A program made the translations under genes and the position numbers. The notes beneath the pieces were generated by a model, which saw only the letters and a list, made by a program, of their open reading frames with translations, had not been told where the DNA came from and did no database searches. Shown in pieces: positions 27,301-40,468 of a DNA stretch of 64,000 bases. The first letter of the stretch is position 1, and the number at the start of each line of letters is the position of its first letter. The stretch covers positions 1-64,000 of the forward strand of contig JAUCBJ010009051.1 of NCBI GenBank assembly GCA_032718475.1, written 5' to 3'. The stretch comes from Nemertoderma westbladi. Its lineage: Eukaryota > Xenacoelomorpha > Nemertodermatida > Nemertodermatidae.

Positions 27301-30300
27301 CACGGCAGACATGTTTAGTGAGTCAGTGTGAGAAACTATATTGCTGGAGGCATTCATACTGCACGACATACATGTTTAGTGAGTCAGTGTTAGAAACTAT
27401 ATTGCTGGAGGCATTCATACTGCACGACAGACATGTTTAGTGAGTCAGTGTTAGAGACTATATTGCTTGAGGCATTCATACTGCACGGCAGACATGTTTA
27501 GTGAGTCAGTGTTAGAGACTATATTGCTGGAGGCATTCATACTGCACGACAGTCATGTTTTATAAGTCAGTGTTAGAGACTATATTGCTTGAGGCATTCA
27601 TACTGCACGACATACATGTTTAGTGAGTCAGTGTGAGAAACTATATTGCTGGAGGCATTCATACTGCACGACAGACATGTTTAGTAAGTCTGTGTTAGAG
27701 ACTATATTGCGGGAGGCACACAGACATGTTTAGTAAGTCAGTGTTAGAGACTATATTGCTTGAGGCATTCATACTGCACGACATACATGTTTAGTGAGTC
27801 AGTGTGAGAAACTATATTGCTGGAGGCATTCATACTGCACGACATACATGTTTAGTGAGTCAGTGTTAGAAACTATATTGCTGGAGGCATTCATACTGCA
27901 CGGCAGACATGTTTAGTGAGTCAGTGTTAGAGACTATATTGCTGGAGACATTCATACTGCACGACAGACATGTTTAGTGAGTCAGTGTTAGAAACTATAT
28001 TGCTTGAGGCATTCATACTGCACGACAGACATGTTTAGTAAGTCTGTGTTAGAGACTATATTGCGGGAGGCACACAGACATGTTTAGCAAGTCTGTGTTA
28101 GAAACTATATTGCTTGAGGCATTCATACTGCACGACATACATGTTTAGTGAGTCAGTGTGAGAAACTATATTGCTGGAGGCATTCATACTGCACGACATA
28201 CATGTTTAGTGAGTCAGTGTTAGAAACTATATTGCTGGAGGCATTCATACTGCACGGCAGACATGTTTAGTGAGTCAGTGTTAGAGACTATATTGCTTGA
28301 GGCATTCATACTGCACGACAGACATGTTTAGTAAGTCAGTGTTAGAGACTATATTGCTGGAGACATTCATACTGCACGACAGACATGTTTAGTAAGTCAG
28401 TGTTAGAGACTATATTGCTGGAGGCATTCATACTGCACGGCAGACATGTTTAGTGAGTCAGTGTGAGAAACTATATTGCTGGAGGCATTCATACTGCACG
28501 ACATACATGTTTAGTAAGTCTGTGTTAGAAACTATATTGCGGGAGGCATTCATACTGCACGGCAGACATGTTTAGTGAGTCAGTGTGAGAAACTATATTG
28601 CTGGAGGCATTCATACTGCACGACATACATGTTTAGTGAGTCAGTGTTAGAGACTATATTGCTGGAGGCATTCATACTGCACGGCAGACATGTTTAGTGA
28701 GTCAGTGTGAGAAACTATATTGCTGGAGGCATTCATACTGCACGACATACATGTTTAGTGAGTCAGTGTTAGAAACTATATTGCTGGAGGCATTCATACT
28801 GCACGGCAGACATGTTTAGTGAGTCAGTGTTAGAGACTATATTGCTGGAGGCATTCATACTGCATGACATACATGTTTAGTGAGTCAGTGTTAGAGACTA
28901 TATTGCTGGAGACATTCATACTGCACGACATACATGTTTAGTGAGTCAGTGTTAGAGACTATATTGCTGGAGGCATTCATACTGCACGACAGACATGTTT
29001 AGTGAGTCAATGTGAGAAACTATATTGCTTGAGGCATTCATACTGCACGACATACATGTTTAGTGAGTCAATGTGAGAAACTATATTGCTGGAGGCATTC
29101 ATACTGCACGACATACATGTTTAGTGAGTCAGTGTTAGAAACTATATTGCTGGAGGCATTCATACTGCACGACATACATGTTTAGTGAGTCAGTGTTAGA
29201 AACTATATTGCTGGAGGCATTCATACTGCACGGCAGACATGTTTAGTGAGTCAGTGTTAGAGACTATATTGCTGGAGACATTCATACTGCACGACATACA
29301 TGTTTAGTGAGTCAGTGTTAGAGACTATATTGCGGGAGGCACACAGACATGTTTAGTAAGTCTGTGTTAGAAACTATATTGCTTGAGGCATTCATACTGC
29401 ACGACAGACATGTTTAGTAAGTCAGTGTTAGAGACTATATTGCTGGAGACATTCATACTGCACGACAGACATGTTTAGTAAGTCAGTGTTAGAGACTATA
29501 TTGCTGGAGGCATTCATACTGCACGGCAGACATGTTTAGTGAGTCAGTGTGAGAAACTATATTGCTGGAGGCATTCATACTGCACGACATACATGTTTAG
29601 TGAGTCAGTGTTAGAAACTATATTGCTGGAGGCATTCATACTGCACGGCAGACATGTTTAGTGAGTCAGTGTTAGAGACTATATTGCTGGAGGCATTCAT
29701 ACTGCACGACAGTCATGTTTTATAAGTCAGTGTTAGAGACTATATTGCTTGAGGCATTCATACTGCACGACATACATGTTTAGTGAGTCAATGTGAGAAA
29801 CTATATTGCTGGAGGCATTCATACTGCACGACAGACATGTTTAGTGAGTCAATGTGAGAAACTATATTGCTTGAGGCATTCATACTGCACGACATACATG
29901 TTTAGTGAGTCAGTGTTAGAAACTATATTGCTGGAGGCATTCATACTGCACGGCAGACATGTTTAGTGAGTCAGTGTTAGAGACTATATTGCTGGAGGCA
30001 TTCATACTGCACGACAGTCATGTTTTATAAGTCAGTGTTAGAGACTATATTGCTTGAGGCATTCATACTGCACGACATACATGTTTAGTGAGTCAATGTG
30101 AGAAACTATATTGCTGGAGGCATTCATACTGCACGACAGACATGTTTAGTGAGTCAATGTGAGAAACTATATTGCTTGAGGCATTCATACTGCACGACAT
30201 ACATGTTTAGTGAGTCAATGTGAGAAACTATATTGCTGGAGGCATTCATACTGCACGACAGACATGTTTAGTGAGTCAATGTGAGAAACTATATTGCTTG

Positions 30301-33300
30301 AGGCATTCATACTGCACGACATACATGTTTAGTGAGTCAATGTGAGAAACTATATTGCTGGAGGCATTCATACTGCACGACATACATGTTTAGTGAGTCA
30401 GTGTTAGAAACTATATTGCTGGAGGCATTCATACTGCACGACATACATGTTTAGTGAGTCAGTGTTAGAAACTATATTGCTTGAGGCATTCATACTGCAC
30501 GACAGACATGTTTAGTAAGTCAGTGTTAGAGACTATATTGCTGGAGACATTCATACTGCACGACAGACATGTTTAGTAAGTCAGTGTTAGAGACTATATT
30601 GCTGGAGGCATTCATACTGCACGGCAGACATGTTTAGTGAGTCAGTGTGAGAAACTATATTGCTGGAGGCATTCATACTGCACGACATACATGTTTAGTG
30701 AGTCAGTGTTAGAAACTATATTGCTGGAGGCATTCATACTGCACGACAGACATGTTTAGTGAGTCAGTGTTAGAGACTATATTGCTTGAGGCATTCATAC
30801 TGCACGGCAGACATGTTTAGTGAGTCAGTGTTAGAGACTATATTGCTGGAGGCATTCATACTGCACGACAGTCATGTTTTATAAGTCAGTGTTAGAGACT
30901 ATATTGCTTGAGGCATTCATACTGCACGACATACATGTTTAGTGAGTCAGTGTGAGAAACTATATTGCTGGAGGCATTCATACTGCACGACAGACATGTT
31001 TAGTAAGTCTGTGTTAGAGACTATATTGCGGGAGGCACACAGACATGTTTAGTAAGTCAGTGTTAGAGACTATATTGCTTGAGGCATTCATACTGCACGA
31101 CATACATGTTTAGTGAGTCAGTGTGAGAAACTATACTGCTGGAGGCATTCATACTGCACGACATACATGTTTAGTGAGTCAGTGTTAGAAACTATATTGC
31201 TGGAGGCATTCATACTGCACGGCAGACATGTTTAGTGAGTCAGTGTTAGAGACTATATTGCTGGAGACATTCATACTGCACGACAGACATGTTTAGTGAG
31301 TCAGTGTTAGAAACTATATTGCTTGAGGCATTCATACTGCACGACAGACATGTTTAGTAAGTCTGTGTTAGAGACTATATTGCGGGAGGCACACAGACAT
31401 GTTTAGTAAGTCTGTGTTAGAAACTATATTGCTTGAGGCATTCATACTGCACGACATACATGTTTAGTGAGTCAGTGTGAGAAACTATATTGCTGGAGGC
31501 ATTCATACTGCACGACATACATGTTTAGTGAGTCAGTGTTAGAAACTATATTGCTGGAGGCATTCATACTGCACGGCAGACATGTTTAGTGAGTCAGTGT
31601 TAGAGACTATATTGCTTGAGGCATTCATACTGCACGACAGACATGTTTAGTAAGTCAGTGTTAGAGACTATATTGCTGGAGACATTCATACTGCACGACA
31701 TACATGTTTAGTGAGTCAGTGTTAGAAACTATATTGCTGGAGGCATTCATACTGCACGACAGACATGTTTAGTAAGTCTGTGTTAGAGACTATATTGCGG
31801 GAGGCACACAGACATGTTTAGTAAGTCTGTGTTAGAAACTATATTGCTTGAGGCATTCATACTGCACGACATACATGTTTAGTGAGTCAGTGTGAGAAAC
31901 TATATTGCTTGAGGCATTCATACTGCACGACATACATGTTTAGTGAGTCAATGTGAGAAACTATATTGCTGGAGGCATTCATACTGCACGACATACATGT
32001 TTAGTGAGTCAGTGTTAGAAACTATATTGCTGGAGGCATTCATACTGCACGACATACATGTTTAGTGAGTCAGTGTTAGAAACTATATTGCTGGAGGCAT
32101 TCATACTGCACGGCAGACATGTTTAGTGAGTCAGTGTTAGAGACTATATTGCTGGAGACATTCATACTGCACGACATACATGTTTAGTGAGTCAGTGTTA
32201 GAGACTATATTGCGGGAGGCACACAGACATGTTTAGTAAGTCTGTGTTAGAAACTATATTGCTTGAGGCATTCATACTGCACGACAGACATGTTTAGTAA
32301 GTCAGTGTTAGAGACTATATTGCTGGAGACATTCATACTGCACGACAGACATGTTTAGTAAGTCAGTGTTAGAGACTATATTGCTGGAGGCATTCATACT
32401 GCACGGCAGACATGTTTAGTGAGTCAGTGTGAGAAACTATATTGCTGGAGGCATTCATACTGCACGACATACATGTTTAGTGAGTCAGTGTTAGAAACTA
32501 TATTGCTGGAGGCATTCATACTGCACGGCAGACATGTTTAGTGAGTCAGTGTTAGAGACTATATTGCTGGAGGCATTCATACTGCACGACAGTCATGTTT
32601 TATAAGTCAGTGTTAGAGACTATATTGCTTGAGGCATTCATACTGCACGACATACATGTTTAGTGAGTCAATGTGAGAAACTATATTGCTGGAGGCATTC
32701 ATACTGCACGACAGACATGTTTAGTGAGTCAATGTGAGAAACTATATTGCTTGAGGCATTCATACTGCACGACATACATGTTTAGTGAGTCAGTGTTAGA
32801 AACTATATTGCTGGAGGCATTCATACTGCACGGCAGACATGTTTAGTGAGTCAGTGTTAGAGACTATATTGCTGGAGGCATTCATACTGCACGACAGTCA
32901 TGTTTTATAAGTCAGTGTTAGAGACTATATTGCTTGAGGCATTCATACTGCACGACATACATGTTTAGTGAGTCAATGTGAGAAACTATATTGCTGGAGG
33001 CATTCATACTGCACGACAGACATGTTTAGTGAGTCAATGTGAGAAACTATATTGCTTGAGGCATTCATACTGCACGACATACATGTTTAGTGAGTCAATG
33101 TGAGAAACTATATTGCTGGAGGCATTCATACTGCACGACAGACATGTTTAGTGAGTCAATGTGAGAAACTATATTGCTTGAGGCATTCATACTGCACGAC
33201 ATACATGTTTAGTGAGTCAATGTGAGAAACTATATTGCTGGAGGCATTCATACTGCACGACATACATGTTTAGTGAGTCAGTGTTAGAAACTATATTGCT

Positions 33301-36300
33301 GGAGGCATTCATACTGCACGACATACATGTTTAGTGAGTCAGTGTTAGAAACTATATTGCTTGAGGCATTCATACTGCACGACAGACATGTTTAGTAAGT
33401 CAGTGTTAGAGACTATATTGCTGGAGACATTCATACTGCACGACAGACATGTTTAGTAAGTCAGTGTTAGAGACTATATTGCTGGAGGCATTCATACTGC
33501 ACGGCAGACATGTTTAGTGAGTCAGTGTGAGAAACTATATTGCTGGAGGCATTCATACTGCACGACATACATGTTTAGTGAGTCAGTGTTAGAAACTATA
33601 TTGCTGGAGGCATTCATACTGCACGACAGACATGTTTAGTGAGTCAGTGTTAGAGACTATATTGCTTGAGGCATTCATACTGCACGGCAGACATGTTTAG
33701 TGAGTCAGTGTTAGAGACTATATTGCTGGAGGCATTCATACTGCACGACAGTCATGTTTTATAAGTCAGTGTTAGAGACTATATTGCTTGAGGCATTCAT
33801 ACTGCACGACATACATGTTTAGTGAGTCAGTGTGAGAAACTATATTGCTGGAGGCATTCATACTGCACGACAGACATGTTTAGTAAGTCTGTGTTAGAGA
33901 CTATATTGCGGGAGGCACACAGACATGTTTAGTAAGTCAGTGTTAGAGACTATATTGCTTGAGGCATTCATACTGCACGACATACATGTTTAGTGAGTCA
34001 GTGTGAGAAACTATACTGCTGGAGGCATTCATACTGCACGACATACATGTTTAGTGAGTCAGTGTTAGAAACTATATTGCTGGAGGCATTCATACTGCAC
34101 GGCAGACATGTTTAGTGAGTCAGTGTTAGAGACTATATTGCTGGAGACATTCATACTGCACGACAGACATGTTTAGTGAGTCAGTGTTAGAAACTATATT
34201 GCTTGAGGCATTCATACTGCACGACAGACATGTTTAGTAAGTCTGTGTTAGAGACTATATTGCGGGAGGCACACAGACATGTTTAGTAAGTCTGTGTTAG
34301 AAACTATATTGCTTGAGGCATTCATACTGCACGACATACATGTTTAGTGAGTCAGTGTGAGAAACTATATTGCTGGAGGCATTCATACTGCACGACATAC
34401 ATGTTTAGTGAGTCAGTGTTAGAAACTATATTGCTGGAGGCATTCATACTGCACGGCAGACATGTTTAGTGAGTCAGTGTTAGAGACTATATTGCTTGAG
34501 GCATTCATACTGCACGACAGACATGTTTAGTAAGTCAGTGTTAGAGACTATATTGCTGGAGACATTCATACTGCACGACATACATGTTTAGTGAGTCAGT
34601 GTTAGAAACTATATTGCTGGAGGCATTCATACTGCACGACAGACATGTTTAGTAAGTCTGTGTTAGAGACTATATTGCGGGAGGCACACAGACATGTTTA
34701 GTAAGTCTGTGTTAGAAACTATATTGCTTGAGGCATTCATACTGCACGACATACATGTTTAGTGAGTCAGTGTGAGAAACTATATTGCTGGAGGCATTCA
34801 TACTGCACGACATACATGTTTAGTGAGTCAGTGTTAGAAACTATATTGCTGGAGGCATTCATACTGCACGGCAGACATGTTTAGTGAGTCAGTGTTAGAG
34901 ACTATATTGCTTGAGGCATTCATACTGCACGACAGACATGTTTAGTAAGTCAGTGTTAGAGACTATATTGCTGGAGACATTCATACTGCACGACATACAT
35001 GTTTAGTGAGTCAGTGTTAGAAACTATATTGCTGGAGGCATTCATACTGCACGGCAGACATGTTTAGTGAGTCAGTGTTAGAGACTATATTGCTTGAGGC
35101 ATTCATACTGCACGACAGACATGTTTAGTGAGTCAGTGTTAGAAACTATATTGCTGGAGGCATTCATACTGCACGGCAGACATGTTTAGTGAGTCAGTGT
35201 TAGAGACTATATTGCTTGAGGCATTCATACTGCACGGCAGACATGTTTAGTAAGTCAGTGTTAGAGACTATATTGCTGGAGACATTCATACTACACGGCA
35301 GACATGTTTAGTGAGTCAGTGTGAGAAACTATATTGCTGGAGGCATTCATACTGCACGACATACATGTTTAGTGAGTCAGTGTTAGAAACTATATTGCTG
35401 GAGGCATTCATACTGCACGGCAGACATGTTTAGTGAGTCAGTGTTAGAGACTATATTGCTTGAGGCATTCATACTGCACGACATACATGTTTAATGAGTC
35501 AGTGTGAGAAACTATATTGCTGGAGGCATTCATACTGCACGACATACATGTTTAGTGAGTCAGTGTTAGAAACTATATTGCTGGAGGCATTCATACTGCA
35601 CGGCAGACATGTTTAGTGAGTCAGTGTTAGAGACTATATTGCTTGAGGCATTCATACTGCACGACAGACATGTTTAGTAAGTCAGTGTTAGAGACTATAT
35701 TGCTGGAGACATTCATACTGCACGACAGACATGTTTAGTGAGTCAGTGTTAGAAACTATATTGCTGGAGGCATTCATACTGCACGGCAGACATGTTTAGT
35801 GAGTCAGTGTTAGAGACTATATTGCTTGAGGCATTCATACTGCACGACAGACATGTTTAGTAAGTCAGTGTTAGAGACTATATTGCTTGAGGCATTCATA
35901 CTGCACGACAGACATGTTTAGTAAGTCAGTGTTAGAGACTATATTGCTGGAGACATTCATACTGCACGACAGACATGTTTAGTGAGTCAGTGTTAGAAAC
36001 TATATTGCTGGAGGCATTCATACTGCACGGCAGACATGTTTAGTGAGTCAGTGTTAGAGACTATATTGCTTGAGGCATTCATACTGCACGACAGACATGT
36101 TTAGTGAGTCAGTGTTAGAAACTATATTGCTGGAGGCATTCATACTGCACGGCAGACATGTTTAGTGAGTCAGTGTTAGAGACTATATTGCTTGAGGCAT
36201 TCATACTGCACGACAGACATGTTTAGTAAGTCAGTGTTAGAGACTATATTGCTGGAGACATTCATACTACACGGCAGACATGTTTAGTGAGTCAGTGTGA

Positions 36301-38124
36301 GAAACTATATTGCTGGAGGCATTCATACTGCACGACATACATGTTTAGTGAGTCAGTGTTAGAAACTATATTGCTGGAGGCATTCATACTGCACGGCAGA
36401 CATGTTTAGTGAGTCAGTGTTAGAGACTATATTGCTTGAGGCATTCATACTGCACGACATACATGTTTAATGAGTCAGTGTGAGAAACTATATTGCTGGA
36501 GGCATTCATACTGCACGACATACATGTTTAGTGAGTCAGTGTTAGAAACTATATTGCTGGAGGCATTCATACTGCACGGCAGACATGTTTAGTGAGTCAG
36601 TGTTAGAGACTATATTGCTTGAGGCATTCATACTGCACGACAGACATGTTTAGTAAGTCAGTGTTAGAGACTATATTGCTGGAGACATTCATACTGCACG
36701 ACAGACATGTTTAGTAAGTCAGTGTTAGAGACTATATTGCTGGAGACATTCATACTGCACGACAGACATGTTTAGTAAGTCAGTGTTAGAGACTATATTG
36801 CTGGAGACATTCATACTGCACGACAGACATGTTTAGTAAGTCTGTGTTAGAGACTATATTGCTTGAGGCATTCATACTGCACGACAGACATGTTTAGTAA
36901 GTCAGTGTTAGAGACTATATTGCTTGAGGCATTCATACTGCACGACAGTCATGTTTTATAAGTCAGTGTTAGAGACTATATTGCTGGAGGCATTCATACT
37001 GCATGACAGACATGTTTAGTAAGTCAGTGTGAGAAACTATATTGCTGGAGGCATTCATACTGCACGGCAGACATGTTTAGTGAGTCAGTGTTAGAGACTA
37101 TATTGCTTGAGGCATTCATACTGCACGACAGACATGTTTAGTAAGTCAGTGTTAGAGACTATATTGCTTGAGGCATTCATACTGCACGACAGTCATGTTT
37201 TATAAGTCAGTGTTAGATACTATATTGCGGGAGGCAACAGACATGTTTTATAAGTCAGTGTTAGAGACTATATTGCTTGAGGCATTCATACTGCACGGCA
37301 GACATGTTTAGTAAGTCAGTGTTAGATACTATATTGCGGGAGGCACACAGACATGTTTTATAAGTCAGTGTTAGAGACTATATTGCTTGAGGCATTCATA
37401 CTGCACGACAGACATGTTTAGTAAGTCTGTGTTAGAGACTATATTGCTTGAGGCATTCATACTGCACGACATACATTTTTAGTGAGTCAGCGTTAGAGAC
37501 TATATTGCGGGAGGCATTCATACTGCACGACATACATGTTTAGTGAGTCAGTGTTAGAGACTATATTGTGGGAGGCATTCATACTGCACGACATACATTT
37601 TTAGTGAGTCAGCGTTAGAGACTATATTGCTTGAGGCATTCATACTGCACGGCAGACATGTTTAGTAAGTCAGTGTTAGATACTATATTGCGGGAGGCAC
37701 ACAGACATGTTTTATAAGTCAGTGTTAGAGACTATATTGCTTGAGGCATTCATACTGCACGGCAGACATGTTTAGTAAGTCAGTGTTAGATACTATATTG
37801 CGGGAGGCACACAGACATGTTTTATAAGTCAGTGTTAGAGACTATATTGCTTGAGGCATTCATACTGCACGACAGACATGTTTAGTAAGTCTGTGTTAGA
37901 GACTATATTGCTTGAGGCATTCATACTGCACGACATACATGTTTAGTAAGTCAGTGTTAGAGACTATATTGCTGGAGACATTCATACTGCACGACATACA
38001 TGTTTAGTGAGTCAGTGTTAGAGACTATATTGTGGGAGGCATTCATACTGCACGACATACATTTTTAGTGAGTCAGCGTTAGAGACTATATTGCGGGAGG
38101 CATTCATACTGCACGACAGACATG
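24302..38124. repeat. 61-bp minisatellite array, right block
   Basis: The array continues in the same orientation and register on the far side of the RTE-like insert for 13.8 kb. Here most units are of the TTTAGTGAGTCA type, mixing CAGTGTTAGAAAC, CAATGTGAGAAAC and GGCAGACATG variants. Only a minority of 49-bp short units occur. Large segments are copied wholesale (see the 2,880-bp duplication). Variants near the right end, such as CATTTTTAGTGAGTCAGCG at about 37475-38075, are confined to that edge, as expected for array ends that are homogenised less. The array ends at about 38124, after CAGACATG. Together with the left block this is about 33.9 kb, or roughly 560 units. Confidence 0.97.
29011..34770. 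repeat. 2,880-bp tandem segmental duplication within the 61-bp array
   Basis: Comparing lines 2,880 bases apart, 29011-31890 reads the same as 31891-34770 at every position I checked by eye. This includes a rare private variant, CTATACTGCTGG, seen at about 31132 and again at about 34012. Identity breaks at the left (ACAGACATG versus ACATACATG near 28991) and at the right (GCTT versus GCTG near 31910/34790). The length equals 44 full units plus 4 short units (44x61 + 4x49 = 2,880). This indicates a single recent unequal exchange or replication-slippage event of about 48 units. Confidence 0.85.
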
Positions 38125-38518
38125 CGACATCGGCAAATTGACTCACTAGTTGTAATTTGGGAAGAAACTTCATTAGAACAGTCGACTTTCAAATAAAATC
38201 GATGTTTCAAACGTCCATATGGCGCAACATAAAACGATTACACTGTTAATAAGAAAGTCCGAGGAAGACACTACTGTGACCGAGACATCCTATATATATC
38301 TACTGAAATGTATCGATTGCTAAGGGAACCAGTATAAAGTAATAATCACAGTGTAGTTAGTATATTATTATATATAAACGGTATTAAAAAATCATTTTAT
38401 TATAATTCAAATAATACTTAAAAGAAGTAGTTTGGTAATATTTCTATGTTAGCAAACACTGTAATTGCTAATTAATATGATTGAATGAATTTGTTAATAC
38501 ATTATATCACTTGTAGAA
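38125..38518. other. Unique DNA upstream of the F-box gene (candidate promoter/5' UTR)
   Basis: This 394-bp non-repetitive spacer lies between the end of the satellite and the F-box start codon. It contains AT-rich stretches that could act as TATA-like elements (TATATATAT near 38290 and TATTATATATAAAC near 38370). It also has a plausible splice acceptor, TATCACTTGTAG, ending at 38516 just before the ATG, so the gene may have an upstream non-coding exon. None of these is decisive from sequence alone. Confidence 0.35.
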
Positions 38519-40078
38519 ATGAAGAAATATATTCAATTACTGGATTTACCAAACGAACTTTTAGTTAAAATTATTTCATATTTCCCGCCTCATGTTATAG
38601 CACTGTGCATACTGAAAGTAAACCGAAAACTCAGGGCTATCAGCCTCACCCCGTCGGTATGGAAACACGTTGACCTATCCCCCTATCCCTGGTTAACAGA
38701 TAAAATCGCATTAAGCGTTCTAGAATTAGCCAAAAAGATGGTTGTTTCGCTAAACCTATCTGGACTCCAACTACTCACTGATGTCACGCTTGCCCATACA
38801 GGTATACATTGCTGTAGGTTGGAGAGGCTGTCTATAGGCGACACCAGAGTGACCTACCCAGACCTAGACCACCTACTCACCAAGTACAGAGACACCTTGA
38901 AGGAGGTCAACTTCAGCGGGAATGTAGGAGACGGCCGATTGCTCACTAGCGATTGGCGCGGTTTACCGTGGTCCGATGTGGTTGCTTTAACTAAGATATG
39001 GCCGCCGTCGCACTCGGTATGTTGTTACCTACCCGGAGTCTGTGAGGACGGTTGCCTAGCAACCGACGGCCTCGTCCAATCAGTGACGACTACCGACAAC
39101 GGCGGAGTGGATTGGCGATTTAACAGAGCGACGTCAATAACTGTAAACGGCGCAAATACAACAGAAACCAGTAAAAACGGAAACCAAATAAATAGTTATC
39201 ACTTGGTCAACATTAAATTAATAAATGTCGCGTTTAATTACTGCGACCAAATGTTAGATGCGATCATTATATCATCAACTAACTTGCAGCGAATCAGCAT
39301 CCATATAACAGAAGAAGAACCCATTACTAATAACAAAGTTAACCGCCTTCTCAATCGGATAACTTATTTGAAACATCAACTAAAAAGTCTCACAATTAAT
39401 ATAGAACAACACAAAGTGTATACTATATATTACTATCTTTCACAAAAACAGGTTGAATTTATTGCCGATAATTTTTTGCATTTAAGATTCTTGGATATCG
39501 GAATCCAAAATATTACTGGAGTGGAAACATTAGCTAAGAAACTCCCAACACTAGAAACTCTATATGTTCGGGTATCAAGTCTATCCATTACCCGTATCAA
39601 CAAGCCAGACGATTGGTTAAACATCGAGGTTCTATTAACAGTTGATGATCCACACCAAACAGTCATGTACGAGTTACCTCCAATGAGAATCACGACCTTA
39701 AAACTAGGTCGACCAATAGGAGGGGGCCAATTAGTGCTAAGACAACCTATAATGAACGGGGACCAATCACCGATCGGATATCTACGGTACTTGGAGCTTG
39801 ATCATATTGATTCGGACCATGAACTGAAAGTAATTAGCACGGCCTACCGGTTGCAACGACTTTATATTTGTAGTTACGGCGAAGCAGTAACCGGGGCGGG
39901 ATTCTGCCCCTTGCTATCAGGATGTATCGAGCTGTATACAATGACCGCGCCTGACAGTCTGACAGACTGTCTTATACCACAAGTAACTCAACACAGAGGA
40001 ATGTGCACAATTATAGAGCGAACAATTCCCACTATACTGTTATTCTATCCTCTTACAACCACGCAATTATTGATTTGA
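38519..40078 (+). CDS. F-box protein with leucine-rich-repeat-like region
   Basis: A single uninterrupted frame of 519 codons begins MKKYIQLLDLPNELL. Residues 6-50 form an F-box: L-D-L-P-N-E-L-L near the start, then a hydrophobic core and the V-W-K-H-V-D-L ending. F-box domains bind Skp1 in SCF ubiquitin ligases, so the likely role is a substrate adaptor in cytosol or nucleus. Residues about 65-135 read as leucine-rich repeats (VVSLNLSG, LERLSIGDTRVT, LKEVNFSG). Further LRR-like strands occur at about 315-360 and 420-480. The middle (about 140-225) is low in LRR character. No signal peptide or membrane segment is visible. The ATG is the first in frame. An acceptor-like TTGTAG lies 2 bases before it, so a 5' non-coding exon is possible. 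The substrate is unknown, and I do not assign an ortholog. Confidence 0.88.
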   Translation: MKKYIQLLDLPNELLVKIISYFPPHVIALCILKVNRKLRAISLTPSVWKHVDLSPYPWLTDKIALSVLELAKKMVVSLNLSGLQLLTDVTLAHTGIHCCRLERLSIGDTRVTYPDLDHLLTKYRDTLKEVNFSGNVGDGRLLTSDWRGLPWSDVVALTKIWPPSHSVCCYLPGVCEDGCLATDGLVQSVTTTDNGGVDWRFNRATSITVNGANTTETSKNGNQINSYHLVNIKLINVAFNYCDQMLDAIIISSTNLQRISIHITEEEPITNNKVNRLLNRITYLKHQLKSLTINIEQHKVYTIYYYLSQKQVEFIADNFLHLRFLDIGIQNITGVETLAKKLPTLETLYVRVSSLSITRINKPDDWLNIEVLLTVDDPHQTVMYELPPMRITTLKLGRPIGGGQLVLRQPIMNGDQSPIGYLRYLELDHIDSDHELKVISTAYRLQRLYICSYGEAVTGAGFCPLLSGCIELYTMTAPDSLTDCLIPQVTQHRGMCTIIERTIPTILLFYPLTTTQLLI

Positions 40079-40160
40079 GTGATATTCTCGTGTAAACGAA
40101 TTAACATACCGGTATTTAATAATAACAGTTTTACATATTGCCAATGATGATGTAATTTTT

Positions 40161-40313
40161 TAAAGATGATAGAAAAAATAAAGTATTGAGGGTCTTTAGC
40201 TGGTTATATTATATTAAATATATAATATTTTATAATATTATATTATATTATTTTATTTAATATAATATAACCAGCTAAAGACCCTCAATACTTTATTTTT
40301 TCTATCATCTTTA
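40161..40313. repeat. Large perfect-arm hairpin (fold-back) 3' of the F-box gene
   Basis: 40161-40210 is the exact reverse complement of 40264-40313. Pairing extends several bases further inward before an AT-rich loop. The arms contain AAAGTATTGAGGGTC and its complement. The 12-mer ATGTAATTTTTT occurs just before/overlapping the left arm (40150-40161) and again at 40356-40367. This could be a target-site duplication around an inserted fold-back element, although the T-run makes chance likely. The hairpin begins about 80 bp after the F-box stop codon. Confidence 0.85.
40177..40182 (+). promoter_or_regulatory. Candidate polyadenylation signal AATAAA for the F-box gene
   Basis: AATAAA lies about 100 bases after the TGA stop of the F-box gene. 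It sits inside the left arm of the hairpin, so a mirror-image copy (TTTATT at 40292-40297) provides the same signal for minus-strand transcripts. It is the first AATAAA after the stop that I see. Use of the site is inferred. Confidence 0.5.
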
Positions 40314-40468
40314 CACTATGCTGCCGCTGGTGAATGCCTACCACTTCATCCGTTCATGTAATTTTTTGACTTTTTAATACACGTAAAATAATGTAACTTA
40401 AATCGACTAACCAGAGATTGTGAGAATTAAGTTCTTCTTACGCAGAAATTTATGGAAAATATACCTAT

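Noticed and set aside
2431-38124. CRISPR array
   Set aside because: Units are contiguous tandem repeats without unique spacers, in animal nuclear DNA with spliced genes.
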